Assembly (NCBI RefSeq): GCF_011772445.1
Contig: NZ_WVZN01000005.1
Location: forward strand, 124,232-188,231
Reading direction: 5' to 3'
Source: Hydrogenophaga sp.
GTDB lineage: Bacteria; Pseudomonadota; Gammaproteobacteria; Burkholderiales; Burkholderiaceae_C
Length of the DNA stretch: 64,000 bases
In this document: positions 25,677 through 34,470 of the stretch, one piece after another
How positions within the stretch are numbered: position 1 is the first letter of the stretch
How the letters are laid out: every line of letters begins with the position of its first letter
Position numbers and translations under genes: made by a program
Notes under the pieces: generated by a model
What the model was told of the DNA's origin: nothing
Database searches by the model: none
Seen by the model: the letters and a program-made list of their open reading frames with translations, nothing else

Positions 25677-26632
25677 GCTGGCAGCCCCGTTGCGGCCCGG
25701 CGCAGGCCTTCGTCCACCGACACGGGGGGGGACCACCCCAGGGTGTGGCAGGTATGCGCGATGTCAACTTGCAGGCTGCCCAGCAGTCGTTGGGCCACGG
25801 CGCGCTGGCCCAGTAGCGCGGCACTGGCCTCCAGCAGCGAGGCAGGCACCGGCAGCAGGCGCGCAGGGCGCCCCAGTGCTTTGCCCATGCGCCTGAGCAG
25901 CTCGGCCGTCGACAGGTCCTCGCCGTCGCTGACCAGGAGGGTCTGGCCGGCCGCCGCGGGATGGTTGATGCAGCTCACCAGCAGGTCCACCAGGTTGTCC
26001 AGAGCGACCAGGCTTCGGCGGTTCGCCGTCACGTCGCCCAGCGGCAGCGGCCAGCCGCGGCGCACGGCACGCATCAGTGCCGCGAAATTGGCCTTGACGC
26101 CGGGGCCGTAAACCAGGGGAGGGCGGACGATCACGATCTCCATGCCGCTGGTCGCGCCCAGCGCACGCAAGCCCTCTTCCGCCTCGCGCTTGGATACGCC
26201 ATAGGGATCGAGCGGGGCTGGCGCATCGTCGAACCGGAAGGCGCGCCCCGGAGCTGTTTGTTCGCCATTGACCTTGATGCTGCTGACAAAGACGAAGCGC
26301 CGCACGCCAGCGGCGGCGCTCTGACGGGCGAGGTTCAGGGTGCCGGCGGTGTTGGCCAGGCGAAACGCCGCGAGGGGGTCGGCGGCCCGCTCGTCCATGA
26401 CGTGCACGCGTGCCGCCAGATGAACGACCGCGTGTGTGTGGGCCAGGCACGCGGACCAGTCCTGGTCGGGCCTCAGCTCGGCGGCGGCAACGGGTGTGCC
26501 GGTGCCCAGCTGACCGGAGCGGCGCGCAGTGCCCAGCAGACGACGGCCCTCGCTGCGCAACCGGGCGTCCAGCGCTTGGCCCACAAATCCGGTCGCCCCC
26601 GTCAGAAGGATCTTCCCAGGGACGGCATTCAT
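25673..26632 (-). CDS. NAD-dependent epimerase/reductase (WbpV/WreQ-like)
   Basis: 319-aa extended SDR with the nucleotide-binding motif LLTGATGFVGQAL and active-site YGVSK. The segment FVSSIKVNGE is characteristic of the subgroup next to initiating transferases in O-antigen clusters (WbpV, WbpK, WreQ), whose studied members reduce the 4-keto-6-deoxy product of a WbpM-type dehydratase to UDP-QuiNAc or UDP-FucNAc. With the WbpM-like gene and the initiating transferase next door, UDP-D-QuiNAc (or D-FucNAc) as the first sugar is the simplest reading. The ATG at 26632 overlaps the wecB stop as ATGA. Confidence 0.85.
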   Translation of the reverse strand: MNAVPGKILLTGATGFVGQALDARLRSEGRRLLGTARRSGQLGTGTPVAAAELRPDQDWSACLAHTHAVVHLAARVHVMDERAADPLAAFRLANTAGTLNLARQSAAAGVRRFVFVSSIKVNGEQTAPGRAFRFDDAPAPLDPYGVSKREAEEGLRALGATSGMEIVIVRPPLVYGPGVKANFAALMRAVRRGWPLPLGDVTANRRSLVALDNLVDLLVSCINHPAAAGQTLLVSDGEDLSTAELLRRMGKALGRPARLLPVPASLLEASAALLGQRAVAQRLLGSLQVDIAHTCHTLGWSPPVSVDEGLRRAATGLPA

Positions 26633-27756
26633 TGGGTCGCTGGTTTGGACCACACGGTGCGGTTCACGTAGTCCACGTAGCTGAGCACGACGCGCAGCAC
26701 CTGAGTGGACACGGCCGGCGTTTCGTAGTCGGAGACCGGGCGCGCCGGCCCGGCGGGGCTGCTGGTCACGACGCGGATGGCATCCAGGACGCGCTCGCGC
26801 TTTAGCCCGGACATGATCAACACGCCCGCGTCCATGCCCTCGGGGCGCTCATGCGCGTTGCGGATGGTGATCGCCGGAAAACCTAGCAGGGCACTCTCTT
26901 CGGTGATGGTGCCGCTGTCGGAGATGGTGCAACGCGCTCGCGTTTGCAGGTGAATGTAGTCGTTGAATCCGAAGGGCTTGAGGAACTGAATCTTCGGGTG
27001 GTGCTGGCGCGTGCCCAGCGCGTCGAGCCGTTTGCGCGTGCGGGGATGCACCGACACCACCACTGGCAGGTCAAAGCTGTCGGCAATGCCGTTCAGTGTG
27101 TCGAGCAGGTCGTCCAGATTGGCTTCGCTGTCGACGTTCTCTTCGCGGTGGGTGCTGACGATGAAGTACTGGCCGGCTTGCAAACCCAGGCGCTTGAGTA
27201 CGGTGGATCGCTCAACGCCTTCGCGGTAATGGTCCAGCACCTCCCGCATGTGGGAGCCCGTCTTGATGATGGTCTCTGGCCGAATGCCCTCGGCGATCAG
27301 GTAACGCCGTGCGTGTTCGGTCAGCACAAGATTGATGTCGCTCAGGTGATCCAGTACCTTGCGGTTCAGTTCTTCCGGCACACGCTGGTCGAAGCAGCGA
27401 TTGCCCGCTTCCATATGGAACACCGGAATCTTGCGTCGCTTGGCCGAGATCACCGAGAGGCAGGAGTTTGTGTCGCCATACAGGAGAACGGCGTCCGGCT
27501 GTTCCAGCGCCATGACCGCGTCGGCGCGCTCGATCACACGGGCTATGGTCTGTGCAGCGTTCTCTCCGGCGGCCTCGAGGAAGTGGTCCGGCTTGCGGAT
27601 GCCGAGGTCCTCGAAGAAGACGTGGTTGAGTTCGTAGTCGAAGTTCTGCCCGGTGTGCACCAGCACGTGCCGGGTGTGTGCGTCAAACGCGGCAATGACG
27701 CGCGACATCTTGATCAGCTCGGGGCGTGTGCCCACGATGGTCATGACCTTAAGCAT
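26629..27756 (-). CDS. wecB: UDP-N-acetylhexosamine 2-epimerase, FnlC/CapG/WbvD type
   Basis: 375-aa non-hydrolysing UDP-GlcNAc 2-epimerase-fold enzyme (MTIVGTRPELIKMSRVI at the start; FHMEAGNRCFDQRVPEE; SDSGTITEES). The EAGNRC variant and its place directly after a CapE-like and an RmlD-like gene fit the third enzyme of the UDP-L-FucNAc/UDP-L-QuiNAc pathways (C2 epimerisation of the 6-deoxy-L-sugar) rather than housekeeping ManNAc formation. It overlaps the CapE-like gene by 8 bp. Annotation pipelines would probably call it wecB; the substrate is inferred from context. Confidence 0.9.
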   Translation of the reverse strand: MLKVMTIVGTRPELIKMSRVIAAFDAHTRHVLVHTGQNFDYELNHVFFEDLGIRKPDHFLEAAGENAAQTIARVIERADAVMALEQPDAVLLYGDTNSCLSVISAKRRKIPVFHMEAGNRCFDQRVPEELNRKVLDHLSDINLVLTEHARRYLIAEGIRPETIIKTGSHMREVLDHYREGVERSTVLKRLGLQAGQYFIVSTHREENVDSEANLDDLLDTLNGIADSFDLPVVVSVHPRTRKRLDALGTRQHHPKIQFLKPFGFNDYIHLQTRARCTISDSGTITEESALLGFPAITIRNAHERPEGMDAGVLIMSGLKRERVLDAIRVVTSSPAGPARPVSDYETPAVSTQVLRVVLSYVDYVNRTVWSKPATQ

Positions 27757-28759
27757 GCAGCCGCTCTTGAATGTAGTTCAGCTTCGTCAGCAGCTGCTTG
27801 ACGCCAGCGATGTCGAGCCGCTCGGCGTTGTGGGAGGTGTAGTCCTCCAGCGCCGAGACACGGGTTTCGCCTTCGACGAAGTATTTGTTGTAGTTGAGGT
27901 CGCGGTCGTCGGATGGCACGCGGTAGTAGCGCCCCATGTCCTCTGCCTTGCCCATTTCCTCGCGCGACAGCAGCGACTCGTAGAGTTTCTCACCATGGCG
28001 GGTGCCGATGATGCGCACAGCCGCCGGGCTGCTGAACAGTTCAAGCAACGCCTGCGCCAGGTCGCCTACCGTGGACGCCGGGGCTTTCTGAACGAAGATG
28101 TCGCCCTGGCTGCCGTACTGGAACGCGTGCAGCACGAGGTCGACCGAGTCCTCCAGAGACATCAGGAAGCGGGTCATGGCGGGATCGGTGACCGTGAGGT
28201 CCTGGCCGGCCCGAATCTGGTCGATGAACAGGGGGATCACCGAGCCGCGCGAAGCCATGACGTTCCCGTAGCGCGTGGCGCAGAGCACGGTTTCCTCGGG
28301 ACCGCGCATGCGCGACTTGGCCACCATCAACTTTTCCATCATCGCCTTGGAGATGCCCATTGCGTTGATGGGATAGACGGCCTTGTCGGTGCTCAGCACC
28401 ACGACGCGGCGCACCCCGGCCGCGATGGCAGCGTTCATCACGTTCTCGGCGCCGAGAACATTGGTGCGCACTGCTTCCATGGGATAGAACTCGCAGGACG
28501 GCACCTGCTTGAGCGCGGCCGCGTGGAAGACGAAGTCCACACCGTGCATGGCCTGGTGCACGCTGTCGTAGTCGCGCACATCGCCTATGTAGAACTTCAG
28601 CTTCGGGTGCGACAGCGCGATACGCATATCCTCCTGCTTCTTCTCGTCGCGGCTGAAGATGCGGATCTCGCGCACGTCAGTGTCGAGAAAGCGTTGCAGC
28701 ACCGCGTTGCCGAAGGAACCGGTGCCGCCGGTGATCATCAAGACGCCATTGGAAAACAT
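27749..28759 (-). CDS. UDP-GlcNAc 4,6-dehydratase/5-epimerase (CapE/FnlA/WbvB-like)
   Basis: 336-aa soluble SDR that starts the UDP-L-FucNAc and UDP-L-QuiNAc pathways by inverting C5 during 4,6-dehydration. Visible features: the NAD motif MITGGTGSFGNAVL, RIFSRDEKKQEDMR, and LSTDKAVYPINAMGISK, in which Met takes the place of the usual SDR Tyr and Lys follows four residues later. The C-terminal part with NKYFVEG is typical of CapE/FnlA. Unlike the WbpM-type gene in this cluster it lacks membrane helices. A 6-bp gap separates it from the preceding reductase gene. Confidence 0.92.
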   Translation of the reverse strand: MFSNGVLMITGGTGSFGNAVLQRFLDTDVREIRIFSRDEKKQEDMRIALSHPKLKFYIGDVRDYDSVHQAMHGVDFVFHAAALKQVPSCEFYPMEAVRTNVLGAENVMNAAIAAGVRRVVVLSTDKAVYPINAMGISKAMMEKLMVAKSRMRGPEETVLCATRYGNVMASRGSVIPLFIDQIRAGQDLTVTDPAMTRFLMSLEDSVDLVLHAFQYGSQGDIFVQKAPASTVGDLAQALLELFSSPAAVRIIGTRHGEKLYESLLSREEMGKAEDMGRYYRVPSDDRDLNYNKYFVEGETRVSALEDYTSHNAERLDIAGVKQLLTKLNYIQERLHA

Positions 28760-28765
28760 GTCGAA

Positions 28766-29632
28766 TCAGGATTGGGAGTGGAACAGGCGCATGCCAGCGA
28801 TCAGGGCCGGCCATTCAGGGGCAACGTAGCCGGTGTCTGCGTGGAACTTCGAGGCGTCGAGCGAACGGTCGATGACCAGGGAGGCGTCCGGAAAGATCTC
28901 GATCTGGCGGTCGTAGGCCTGGGCCACGAGCGCGAGGAGATCGGCCTTGGCGATGGCCCGGGTGGCCACGTGGTAGAGCCCATGCAGGTCGGGGCGAGGC
29001 AGCACGTGGTCACGCACGACGCGCGCGAGCTCCACGGTGGGCAGGCCCGAGAAGACCGCCCGGGTGAACCCCTTGACGCTGCCAGACTGCGCCAGAAACC
29101 AGCCGACCAGGCCGTTGGCGCCGCCCTCCAGCTCCTCCCCGATGATCGAGGTGCGCAGGGTGATGGTATGGGGGTAGTACACCTCGCCCAGGTGCTTCGA
29201 GCGTCCGTACAGGTCGGTGGCGTCGGCCGTGTCGGCCTCAACGTATCCACCGCGCTGGCCGGAAAACACGCAGTCCGTGCTGACGTGGATCAGCCGGGCT
29301 TTGGCGACGTCGCAAAGGCGGGCGAGCCGGTGCGGCAGCAGGGCGTTGATCGGCAGCGCTGCCAGCGGATCGTTGGCCGCCGACAACTGCTTGATGAGGC
29401 CGATGCAGTTGATGACCACGTCGGGGCGCACGCGGGCGAACAGCTGGCTCAGGGTGTCGGTGTTCTCCACATCCACGCCGCTGATGAGGCGCTCGGACAG
29501 CGCGGGGGCGAAGTGTCGCCGGGCCGCGCCCGAGCGCACGGTGGCCCAGGTTTGCAGATCCGGAGCCTGCGACAGCAGCCGAAACATGGCGTGGCCGAGC
29601 ATGCCCGTGCCGCCCAGGATCAGGACGTTCAA
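28766..29632 (-). CDS. RmlD-like SDR reductase (WbvR-like), TTG start
   Basis: 288-aa SDR (NVLILGGTGMLGHAMFRLL at the N-terminus; active-site YGRSK; VSTDCVFSGQRG). It stands where WbjC/CapF or WbvR sits in L-FucNAc and L-QuiNAc loci. It has no C-terminal cupin domain, which CapF/WbjC has, and matches WbvR in size; this favours UDP-L-QuiNAc via an L-rhamno intermediate. The start codon is TTG, supported by AGGAG 8 nt upstream and a TTGA overlap with the preceding stop; no in-frame ATG exists near the conserved N-terminus. Confidence 0.85.
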   Translation of the reverse strand: MNVLILGGTGMLGHAMFRLLSQAPDLQTWATVRSGAARRHFAPALSERLISGVDVENTDTLSQLFARVRPDVVINCIGLIKQLSAANDPLAALPINALLPHRLARLCDVAKARLIHVSTDCVFSGQRGGYVEADTADATDLYGRSKHLGEVYYPHTITLRTSIIGEELEGGANGLVGWFLAQSGSVKGFTRAVFSGLPTVELARVVRDHVLPRPDLHGLYHVATRAIAKADLLALVAQAYDRQIEIFPDASLVIDRSLDASKFHADTGYVAPEWPALIAGMRLFHSQS

Positions 29633-30885
29633 CGCGAGTTCTCCTGTGGGTGGTCGGCGTGCTGCATGGTCAGATGTCTCAGGTGTTCGATCAGGTCGTC
29701 GGTCAGTTGCGGCAGGCTGAAGTGCGCGGCCGCATACCGCCCTGCATTGTCTCCCATCGCTGCGCGCCGCCCTTCGTCCAGTCCATGCATGGCCTGCACC
29801 GCTTTGGCCAATGCGGTGGCATCGCCGGCCGGACAGGACAGTCCGGCATCGGCTTCGCGCACCAGGCGTGCGGCCTCGCCATTGATGGCAGCGATGATGG
29901 GTCGGCCCGCTGCCAGGTAGGCCTGCAGCTTGCTCGGCACGGTGTAGGCGAAGATGGGCTCGTCGCGCAGCGTCAGCAGCACCGCCGAGGACGCGGCCAG
30001 CAGGGCGGGAATGTCGGATTGTGCGAAGCGCCCCGGCAGGGACACATTGCGCAGACTGTGCTCGCGCACCTGCTGCGCCAGCCAGTCCGACAGGCTTCCG
30101 CTGCCTATCAGATAGAGGCGCACCGGGCTGCCGATCGCCTGCAGCTGGCGTGCGGCGTCTATGACGGCGTCGAGCGCCTGCGCGGTGCCCAGGTTGCCTG
30201 TGAAGGCGACGGAAAAGCCCTGGGCCATCTCCGCGGCAAGTTGGCGCGCCGACTCGCTGACCTGTGCCGCACCGCTCTCTGCGGTCCAGGCATTCGGGTA
30301 GTAGTGGATGCGGGCTGGCGCCGGCGCGAGCGCGGCAATGGGTTCGCGAAACGCTTCGGAGGGGATAAGGATGCTGTCGGTATGCCGGTAGATGTAACGC
30401 ACGACGTGGCGCACAGCCGCCAGCACGCGCTGGTTACGGATGAAGCCGGTGGCGGACAGGCTTTCGGGCCACAGGTCCTGCACCCACACCGCCAGTGGTG
30501 CCCGCTTCAGCCAGGCGATGGGGATGGCCGGCAGGGCCTGCAGCAGTGGCGAGGGCGCGTACACCAGGACGGCGTCGAAGGAGCGGCCTCGCAGGACCCA
30601 GGGGCCCAGCAGGCCGGCGGCGAGGATGAAGGACAGGTAGTTGAGGGCCAGGCGAACGCCGCCCTGTCCGCGTGGCGCAAGTGGGACGCGCAGTATGTCG
30701 ACATCACCCAGCGTTTCGCGTGTCAACCCGGTGGCCCGATAGTGCGGGAAGACGCGGCCTTCCGGATAGTTGGGTTGGCCTGTCAGTACCGTAACCTTCA
30801 CGCCGCGCTGCGCCAAGGCCTGAGCAAGTGCGTTGATCCCGAACACCTCGGGCCAGCAGTACTGGCTGACGATGAGCAGCTTCAT
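29629..30885 (-). CDS. Glycosyltransferase family 4 (WbuB-like)
   Basis: 418-aa GT-B enzyme whose N-terminus MKLLIVSQYCWPEVFGINALAQ and GQPNYPEG motif mark the WbuB group, which in other O-antigen loci accompanies the L-FucNAc/L-QuiNAc genes and transfers that sugar. The nucleotide-binding C-terminal half has AYTVPSKLQAYLAAGRPIIAAI with the expected acidic region. Positioned immediately before the CapE/WbvR/WecB trio, it probably adds L-QuiNAc or L-FucNAc to the lipid-linked intermediate. Overlaps both neighbours by 4 bp. Confidence 0.88.
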   Translation of the reverse strand: MKLLIVSQYCWPEVFGINALAQALAQRGVKVTVLTGQPNYPEGRVFPHYRATGLTRETLGDVDILRVPLAPRGQGGVRLALNYLSFILAAGLLGPWVLRGRSFDAVLVYAPSPLLQALPAIPIAWLKRAPLAVWVQDLWPESLSATGFIRNQRVLAAVRHVVRYIYRHTDSILIPSEAFREPIAALAPAPARIHYYPNAWTAESGAAQVSESARQLAAEMAQGFSVAFTGNLGTAQALDAVIDAARQLQAIGSPVRLYLIGSGSLSDWLAQQVREHSLRNVSLPGRFAQSDIPALLAASSAVLLTLRDEPIFAYTVPSKLQAYLAAGRPIIAAINGEAARLVREADAGLSCPAGDATALAKAVQAMHGLDEGRRAAMGDNAGRYAAAHFSLPQLTDDLIEHLRHLTMQHADHPQENSR

Positions 30886-33317
30886 GGAAGTTGGTCAGGG
30901 GCAGTGGCCCGGGTCGGTGTGGTCGTCGACAGGCGCGCGAGCAAGAGTCCCCAGAGGAAGAAGGTCAGGATTCCTGGGTAGGGCTGGCGCATGCCCACTT
31001 TCAGCATGTTCTCGCCCAGCATGAGATAGAAGGTGGCCAACGCGGTGGCGATCAGCAGCGGGTCCGACAGCACCGTGCGGCGTTGTCGCCAAAGCGCGTG
31101 CACAGTCCAATACAACAGCACCAGCAAGGGGGCCACGGCCAGGAATCCGAAGTTGTACAGTGCGTCGAGCCAGTAGTTGTGCGCGCTGGGATGTTCATCG
31201 CGGTTCGGGGGGCTGGCGTGGCCGAACAGGAAGGCTCTTGTCGAACTGGTGATTCCCTCTGCGTAGTAGGCCCAGTGTCGCAAGCGGTCCGTGACACCAG
31301 CCGGGGCTCCCATCATCCGGTCGATGTCAGCTTGGGTGAGTGTGCCGGCGTTGCCCGAACCGCCCGAACCACCGCTTGCGTCCTGCATAACAAATTTGGC
31401 GGACAGGTCGTGCCACGACAGGTTGGCATAGATGCCGCCCATGGCGATGGCCACGATCATTGCGGCAAGCAGGGCTTTGATCTTGTGTCCGGTCATTGCC
31501 CGCACGAGCGCGATCACGGCCCCGCCCAACAACAGACTTCCCATGGCGGATGCCGAGCGAGAGGCGACCGCGTACACGGCCACAGCCGGCAGCAGCACCA
31601 GCAGTGCTGTGCGGGCCCAGCGCGGGGAGCGCGCATCGAGCAGCCCGCAGCTGAGCAACGTCAATCCCACCACCACCGACGGGAAGTACTGCAGATGCTG
31701 GTAAATGCTGAAGAAGCCCAGCGAGGGGGCAAGGATCAACAGACCCTGTTTCCAGGTCAGGAGCAGGTGAACCGGCACCAGCAACACCAGCATCCACAGC
31801 GCGGTGCGTTCGAACACCCGACGATCGTCCATACGGCCGAACATTTCCCCCAGAACCAGGGCAAACATGGGCAGGAGGTACTGCGCCAGAAGCACGAGCT
31901 TGGCCCCTTGTTCAGGTGAGCCGATGTTGGCCACAATCAGGGCGGTCAGAACAAAGGACAGAGCGGTGAAGAACAGGGTGGCCAGTGACCGGGATGCCCC
32001 CGTGTAGTGACCCAGCAGAGCAATGCCCCCGAACATGCCGGCAATCGACAAGGGCAGCGGAAGGTGCAGGATGGAGCCACCTGAATCGAAGATGAATGCC
32101 CTGTCATGAAACAAGCCGCCCTGGATCTGGAAGAAAAACGGCGTCACCAGGAAGGCGGCGACCAGCCAGTGCAGCGCGCCGCGCACGCGCGTCAGACCAG
32201 GCACCTGTCTGGCGGTACCCAGCAGAAATCCCAGGCTTAGCAGGGCGCTCAAGAGGTACAAAGCCGTCAGCGCTTGTGTCCCCATGACATGGAAGACAAA
32301 GGGCACGCAGGTGGCGATGAGGGCATTGGCCAGAAGATCCGGCCCAAAGACATCGTGTCCTTTGCCGGAGTGGATCAACCGTGCACGAATTGAAGCGGCC
32401 ACGGTCATGATGGCACCGCCTGCGACGGAAAGTCCCACGGCGAGCCAGAAGAAGTTTGAGCCGTCGGACGTCAATGGCAATCGGGGTTGCGTCTTTGCTA
32501 GCCAGGCGAGTGCCAAGCCCGTGACCAGCATCGCTGCTGGAATGAGCAGGTAGCGTTTGGGCAGGCCGTCGCCAGCGAACCTGCGCGCCAGGGAGGGTGC
32601 CAGGGCCTGGCCATAAATGGTGGGCAATAGGCCACCAATTGCAAAGGCGGTGAAAAGCATGCCGGCCGAGGCCTTGCCCACCAGCAGGGCGATCGAGATG
32701 CGGAACACATAGACGCTTGCACCAACGATGGCGGTGGAACCGAAATGCGGCAGCAAGGTTTTGGCCGACAGCCCTCGTCCTGAGGCGGGGTTGCCGAACA
32801 GCTTTGCTTGCCGTAGGGCCAGCAACGGCGTGATGGCCCAGGGCACGGCGCTCCAGGCCAGATCGACGCCGCCAAGAAGGTGGAAGCCGACGCAGCCCAG
32901 GAGTGTGGCGCCTTCGGCCACCAAGGTGGTCAGGGCAGGTGTGGTCTGGTGCTGGCGTTCGTGCTCGGCCAGGCAGATCTCTCCAATCCATTCCGCCATG
33001 CGGCGAAAGATCAGCACGGCAGCTAGCATGGTGGGCGTACCTCCAATGCCCACGCTGAGAAATGCGGCAACGGCACCCAGTGGCAGCAGCAGAAGCAAGC
33101 GGTTGCGCAACAAATTCGGGGCTACGTGACCCTGGTGGTCCGCGAGGATTAGGCCGCGCGCGTTGGCTGAAAAGGCAAAGAACAGTGCCAGCGTGGCAGC
33201 TTGGACAATGCCGATCTCCGCGGCCAGCGTAGCGTCGCCCGTAAGGCCGATGGCCATCAGCAGGGCGGTCATCGAGAACGAGTTGAACAGGGCTGCGGCA
33301 GGAAACAGCAGAGGCAT
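30882..33317 (-). CDS. Flippase-polymerase fusion: N-terminal Wzx-like half, C-terminal Wzy/O-antigen ligase half
   Basis: Continuous 811-aa integral membrane protein. About residues 1-385 form some ten helices resembling a polysaccharide flippase (PST/MATE type). Residues about 400-790 form another ten or so helices with the O-antigen ligase/polymerase (PF04932) signature: RSASAMGSLL, an exposed periplasmic loop of about 80 residues containing a Gly/Ser-rich stretch and DRLRHWAYYAEG, then HNYWLDALYNFGFLA. Such functions are normally on separate proteins. The ATG at 33317 is used; the upstream 46 codons look non-coding (poly-Arg), and no good ribosome-binding site is seen. The ligase-versus-polymerase choice is open. 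A separate flippase gene exists at 41910-43391. Confidence 0.75.
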   Translation of the reverse strand: MPLLFPAAALFNSFSMTALLMAIGLTGDATLAAEIGIVQAATLALFFAFSANARGLILADHQGHVAPNLLRNRLLLLLPLGAVAAFLSVGIGGTPTMLAAVLIFRRMAEWIGEICLAEHERQHQTTPALTTLVAEGATLLGCVGFHLLGGVDLAWSAVPWAITPLLALRQAKLFGNPASGRGLSAKTLLPHFGSTAIVGASVYVFRISIALLVGKASAGMLFTAFAIGGLLPTIYGQALAPSLARRFAGDGLPKRYLLIPAAMLVTGLALAWLAKTQPRLPLTSDGSNFFWLAVGLSVAGGAIMTVAASIRARLIHSGKGHDVFGPDLLANALIATCVPFVFHVMGTQALTALYLLSALLSLGFLLGTARQVPGLTRVRGALHWLVAAFLVTPFFFQIQGGLFHDRAFIFDSGGSILHLPLPLSIAGMFGGIALLGHYTGASRSLATLFFTALSFVLTALIVANIGSPEQGAKLVLLAQYLLPMFALVLGEMFGRMDDRRVFERTALWMLVLLVPVHLLLTWKQGLLILAPSLGFFSIYQHLQYFPSVVVGLTLLSCGLLDARSPRWARTALLVLLPAVAVYAVASRSASAMGSLLLGGAVIALVRAMTGHKIKALLAAMIVAIAMGGIYANLSWHDLSAKFVMQDASGGSGGSGNAGTLTQADIDRMMGAPAGVTDRLRHWAYYAEGITSSTRAFLFGHASPPNRDEHPSAHNYWLDALYNFGFLAVAPLLVLLYWTVHALWRQRRTVLSDPLLIATALATFYLMLGENMLKVGMRQPYPGILTFFLWGLLLARLSTTTPTRATAPDQLP

Positions 33318-33411
33318 GGTGTGACAGGCAGAGTGGGGCGTTAGTGCACCAGAAAATTCTCTGGCGCTGTTATGGTTTTCGTATCCGATTGTCGGAGTGC
33401 ACTTGAGTTGT
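33318..33411 (-). other. AT-richer 94-bp gap inside the polysaccharide cluster
   Basis: One of the few gaps of any size in an otherwise close-packed cluster. It is visibly AT-richer than its surroundings and contains a short repeat around AGAGAATTTTCT. An internal promoter for the flippase-polymerase fusion and the genes after it is plausible, but no clean -35/-10 pair can be named. Confidence 0.3.
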
Positions 33412-34470
33412 CTATCCCCGGGCTGTGTGGTCTTGCGTCGCCTCCTCCTGTGCATCTTTGGCCAGCAGCAGTTGAGCCACGAATGCCTGGGCCGAGAGCG
33501 GGGTCACGGTTGGTTCCGGTGTCTTGAGGTATCGGAGCACGGCGCGGGCCATGGACACAGGCGACAAGGGGTCGAAGCACTCGATTGGCGTCACCACATC
33601 GCGGACGTAGTCCCGTTCCGCTGCCACGATGGGCAACCCGGCCGCTTGGGCTTCCAGCAGCGGCAGGCCAAAAGACTCCATCAGTGAGGGGTAGATCAAT
33701 GCGCCGCTGCTGGCATAAAGGGCACCAATGGCATCGCCTGTGACATGGCCGGCGTTCACCACGCGCAAGCCGTGGGTGCGGCTTTGGGAATCGATCCAGC
33801 GCAACAGCGGTTCGTTCATTTGCTGGTCTAGCGTGAGACACAGGGATGGGAATTGGTCTCGCCGGGCGAGCTCAATCCAGGCCTCGATCAGGCGGCGGTG
33901 GTTCTTGTGAGGTTCACCGGATGCCACATAGATGAAGTCATGCGGCGAATGGTTTGCTTTCCCTTCGACCGTTTCAGCGGTTGCCTGCATGAACGGCACC
34001 ACGCGCGCGGGCACTCCCAGGAAGCGCTGCACGTCACTCGCCATCGAGGGCGTCTGCACCAGTACCTGTGCGCCTCGCAGGCCATGCCGAAGCCAGAGCC
34101 GCTCCAGCAAGATGCGGCGTCGAACCTTGGGGGCCAGTTCATCAAGCGCGATGGGCGCCACCAAGTACCGGTTCTGGACGAGTACCGATACCCGGCTGTG
34201 CACAGGCAGCAGCGGCGGCAGATTACCAAAACACAGCACGTGGTCGCTGGTTCGGGCCCTTCGCGCTAGGGACAGTTCCGCCGCGAGCCGTCCTCGCAAG
34301 GTGGGCTGGAATCGCAAGACCTCCAGATGATCGGGCAACGATCTGTCCAGTTCGAGACGTCGGTCCAGCAAAGCTATGCCGCTGCGCTGTGGAATGGCGT
34401 TGAGCAGTGCCATGAGCAGCGCCCGGCCGCCGCCGTGGTGCACGTTGGGGGCGTGAATGAGCAAGCTCAT
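33412..34470 (-). CDS. Glycosyltransferase family 4
   Basis: 352-aa GT-B glycosyltransferase. N-terminal HAPNVHHGGGRALLMALL is the usual acceptor-side glycine loop; the C-terminal nucleotide-sugar site shows YVASGEPHKNHRRLIEAW and the E-x7-E motif within SLMESFGLPLLEAQAAGLPIV. The donor and linkage are unknown. GC content here is visibly lower than in the housekeeping part of the window, suggesting acquisition. ATGA overlap with the methyltransferase gene upstream. Confidence 0.88.
   Translation of the reverse strand: MSLLIHAPNVHHGGGRALLMALLNAIPQRSGIALLDRRLELDRSLPDHLEVLRFQPTLRGRLAAELSLARRARTSDHVLCFGNLPPLLPVHSRVSVLVQNRYLVAPIALDELAPKVRRRILLERLWLRHGLRGAQVLVQTPSMASDVQRFLGVPARVVPFMQATAETVEGKANHSPHDFIYVASGEPHKNHRRLIEAWIELARRDQFPSLCLTLDQQMNEPLLRWIDSQSRTHGLRVVNAGHVTGDAIGALYASSGALIYPSLMESFGLPLLEAQAAGLPIVAAERDYVRDVVTPIECFDPLSPVSMARAVLRYLKTPEPTVTPLSAQAFVAQLLLAKDAQEEATQDHTARG

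Noticed and set aside
27653..29920. 755-aa open frame on the plus strand in the polysaccharide cluster
   Set aside because: Antisense to the CapE-like and WbvR-like genes, with no motifs; the minus-strand genes carry all catalytic residues.
30882..33455. Upstream in-frame ATG at 33455 as start of the flippase-polymerase fusion
   Set aside because: The added 46 residues include a run of arginines and no hydrophobic helix, and the start would lie inside the preceding glycosyltransferase gene; the ATG at 33317 begins directly with a membrane helix.
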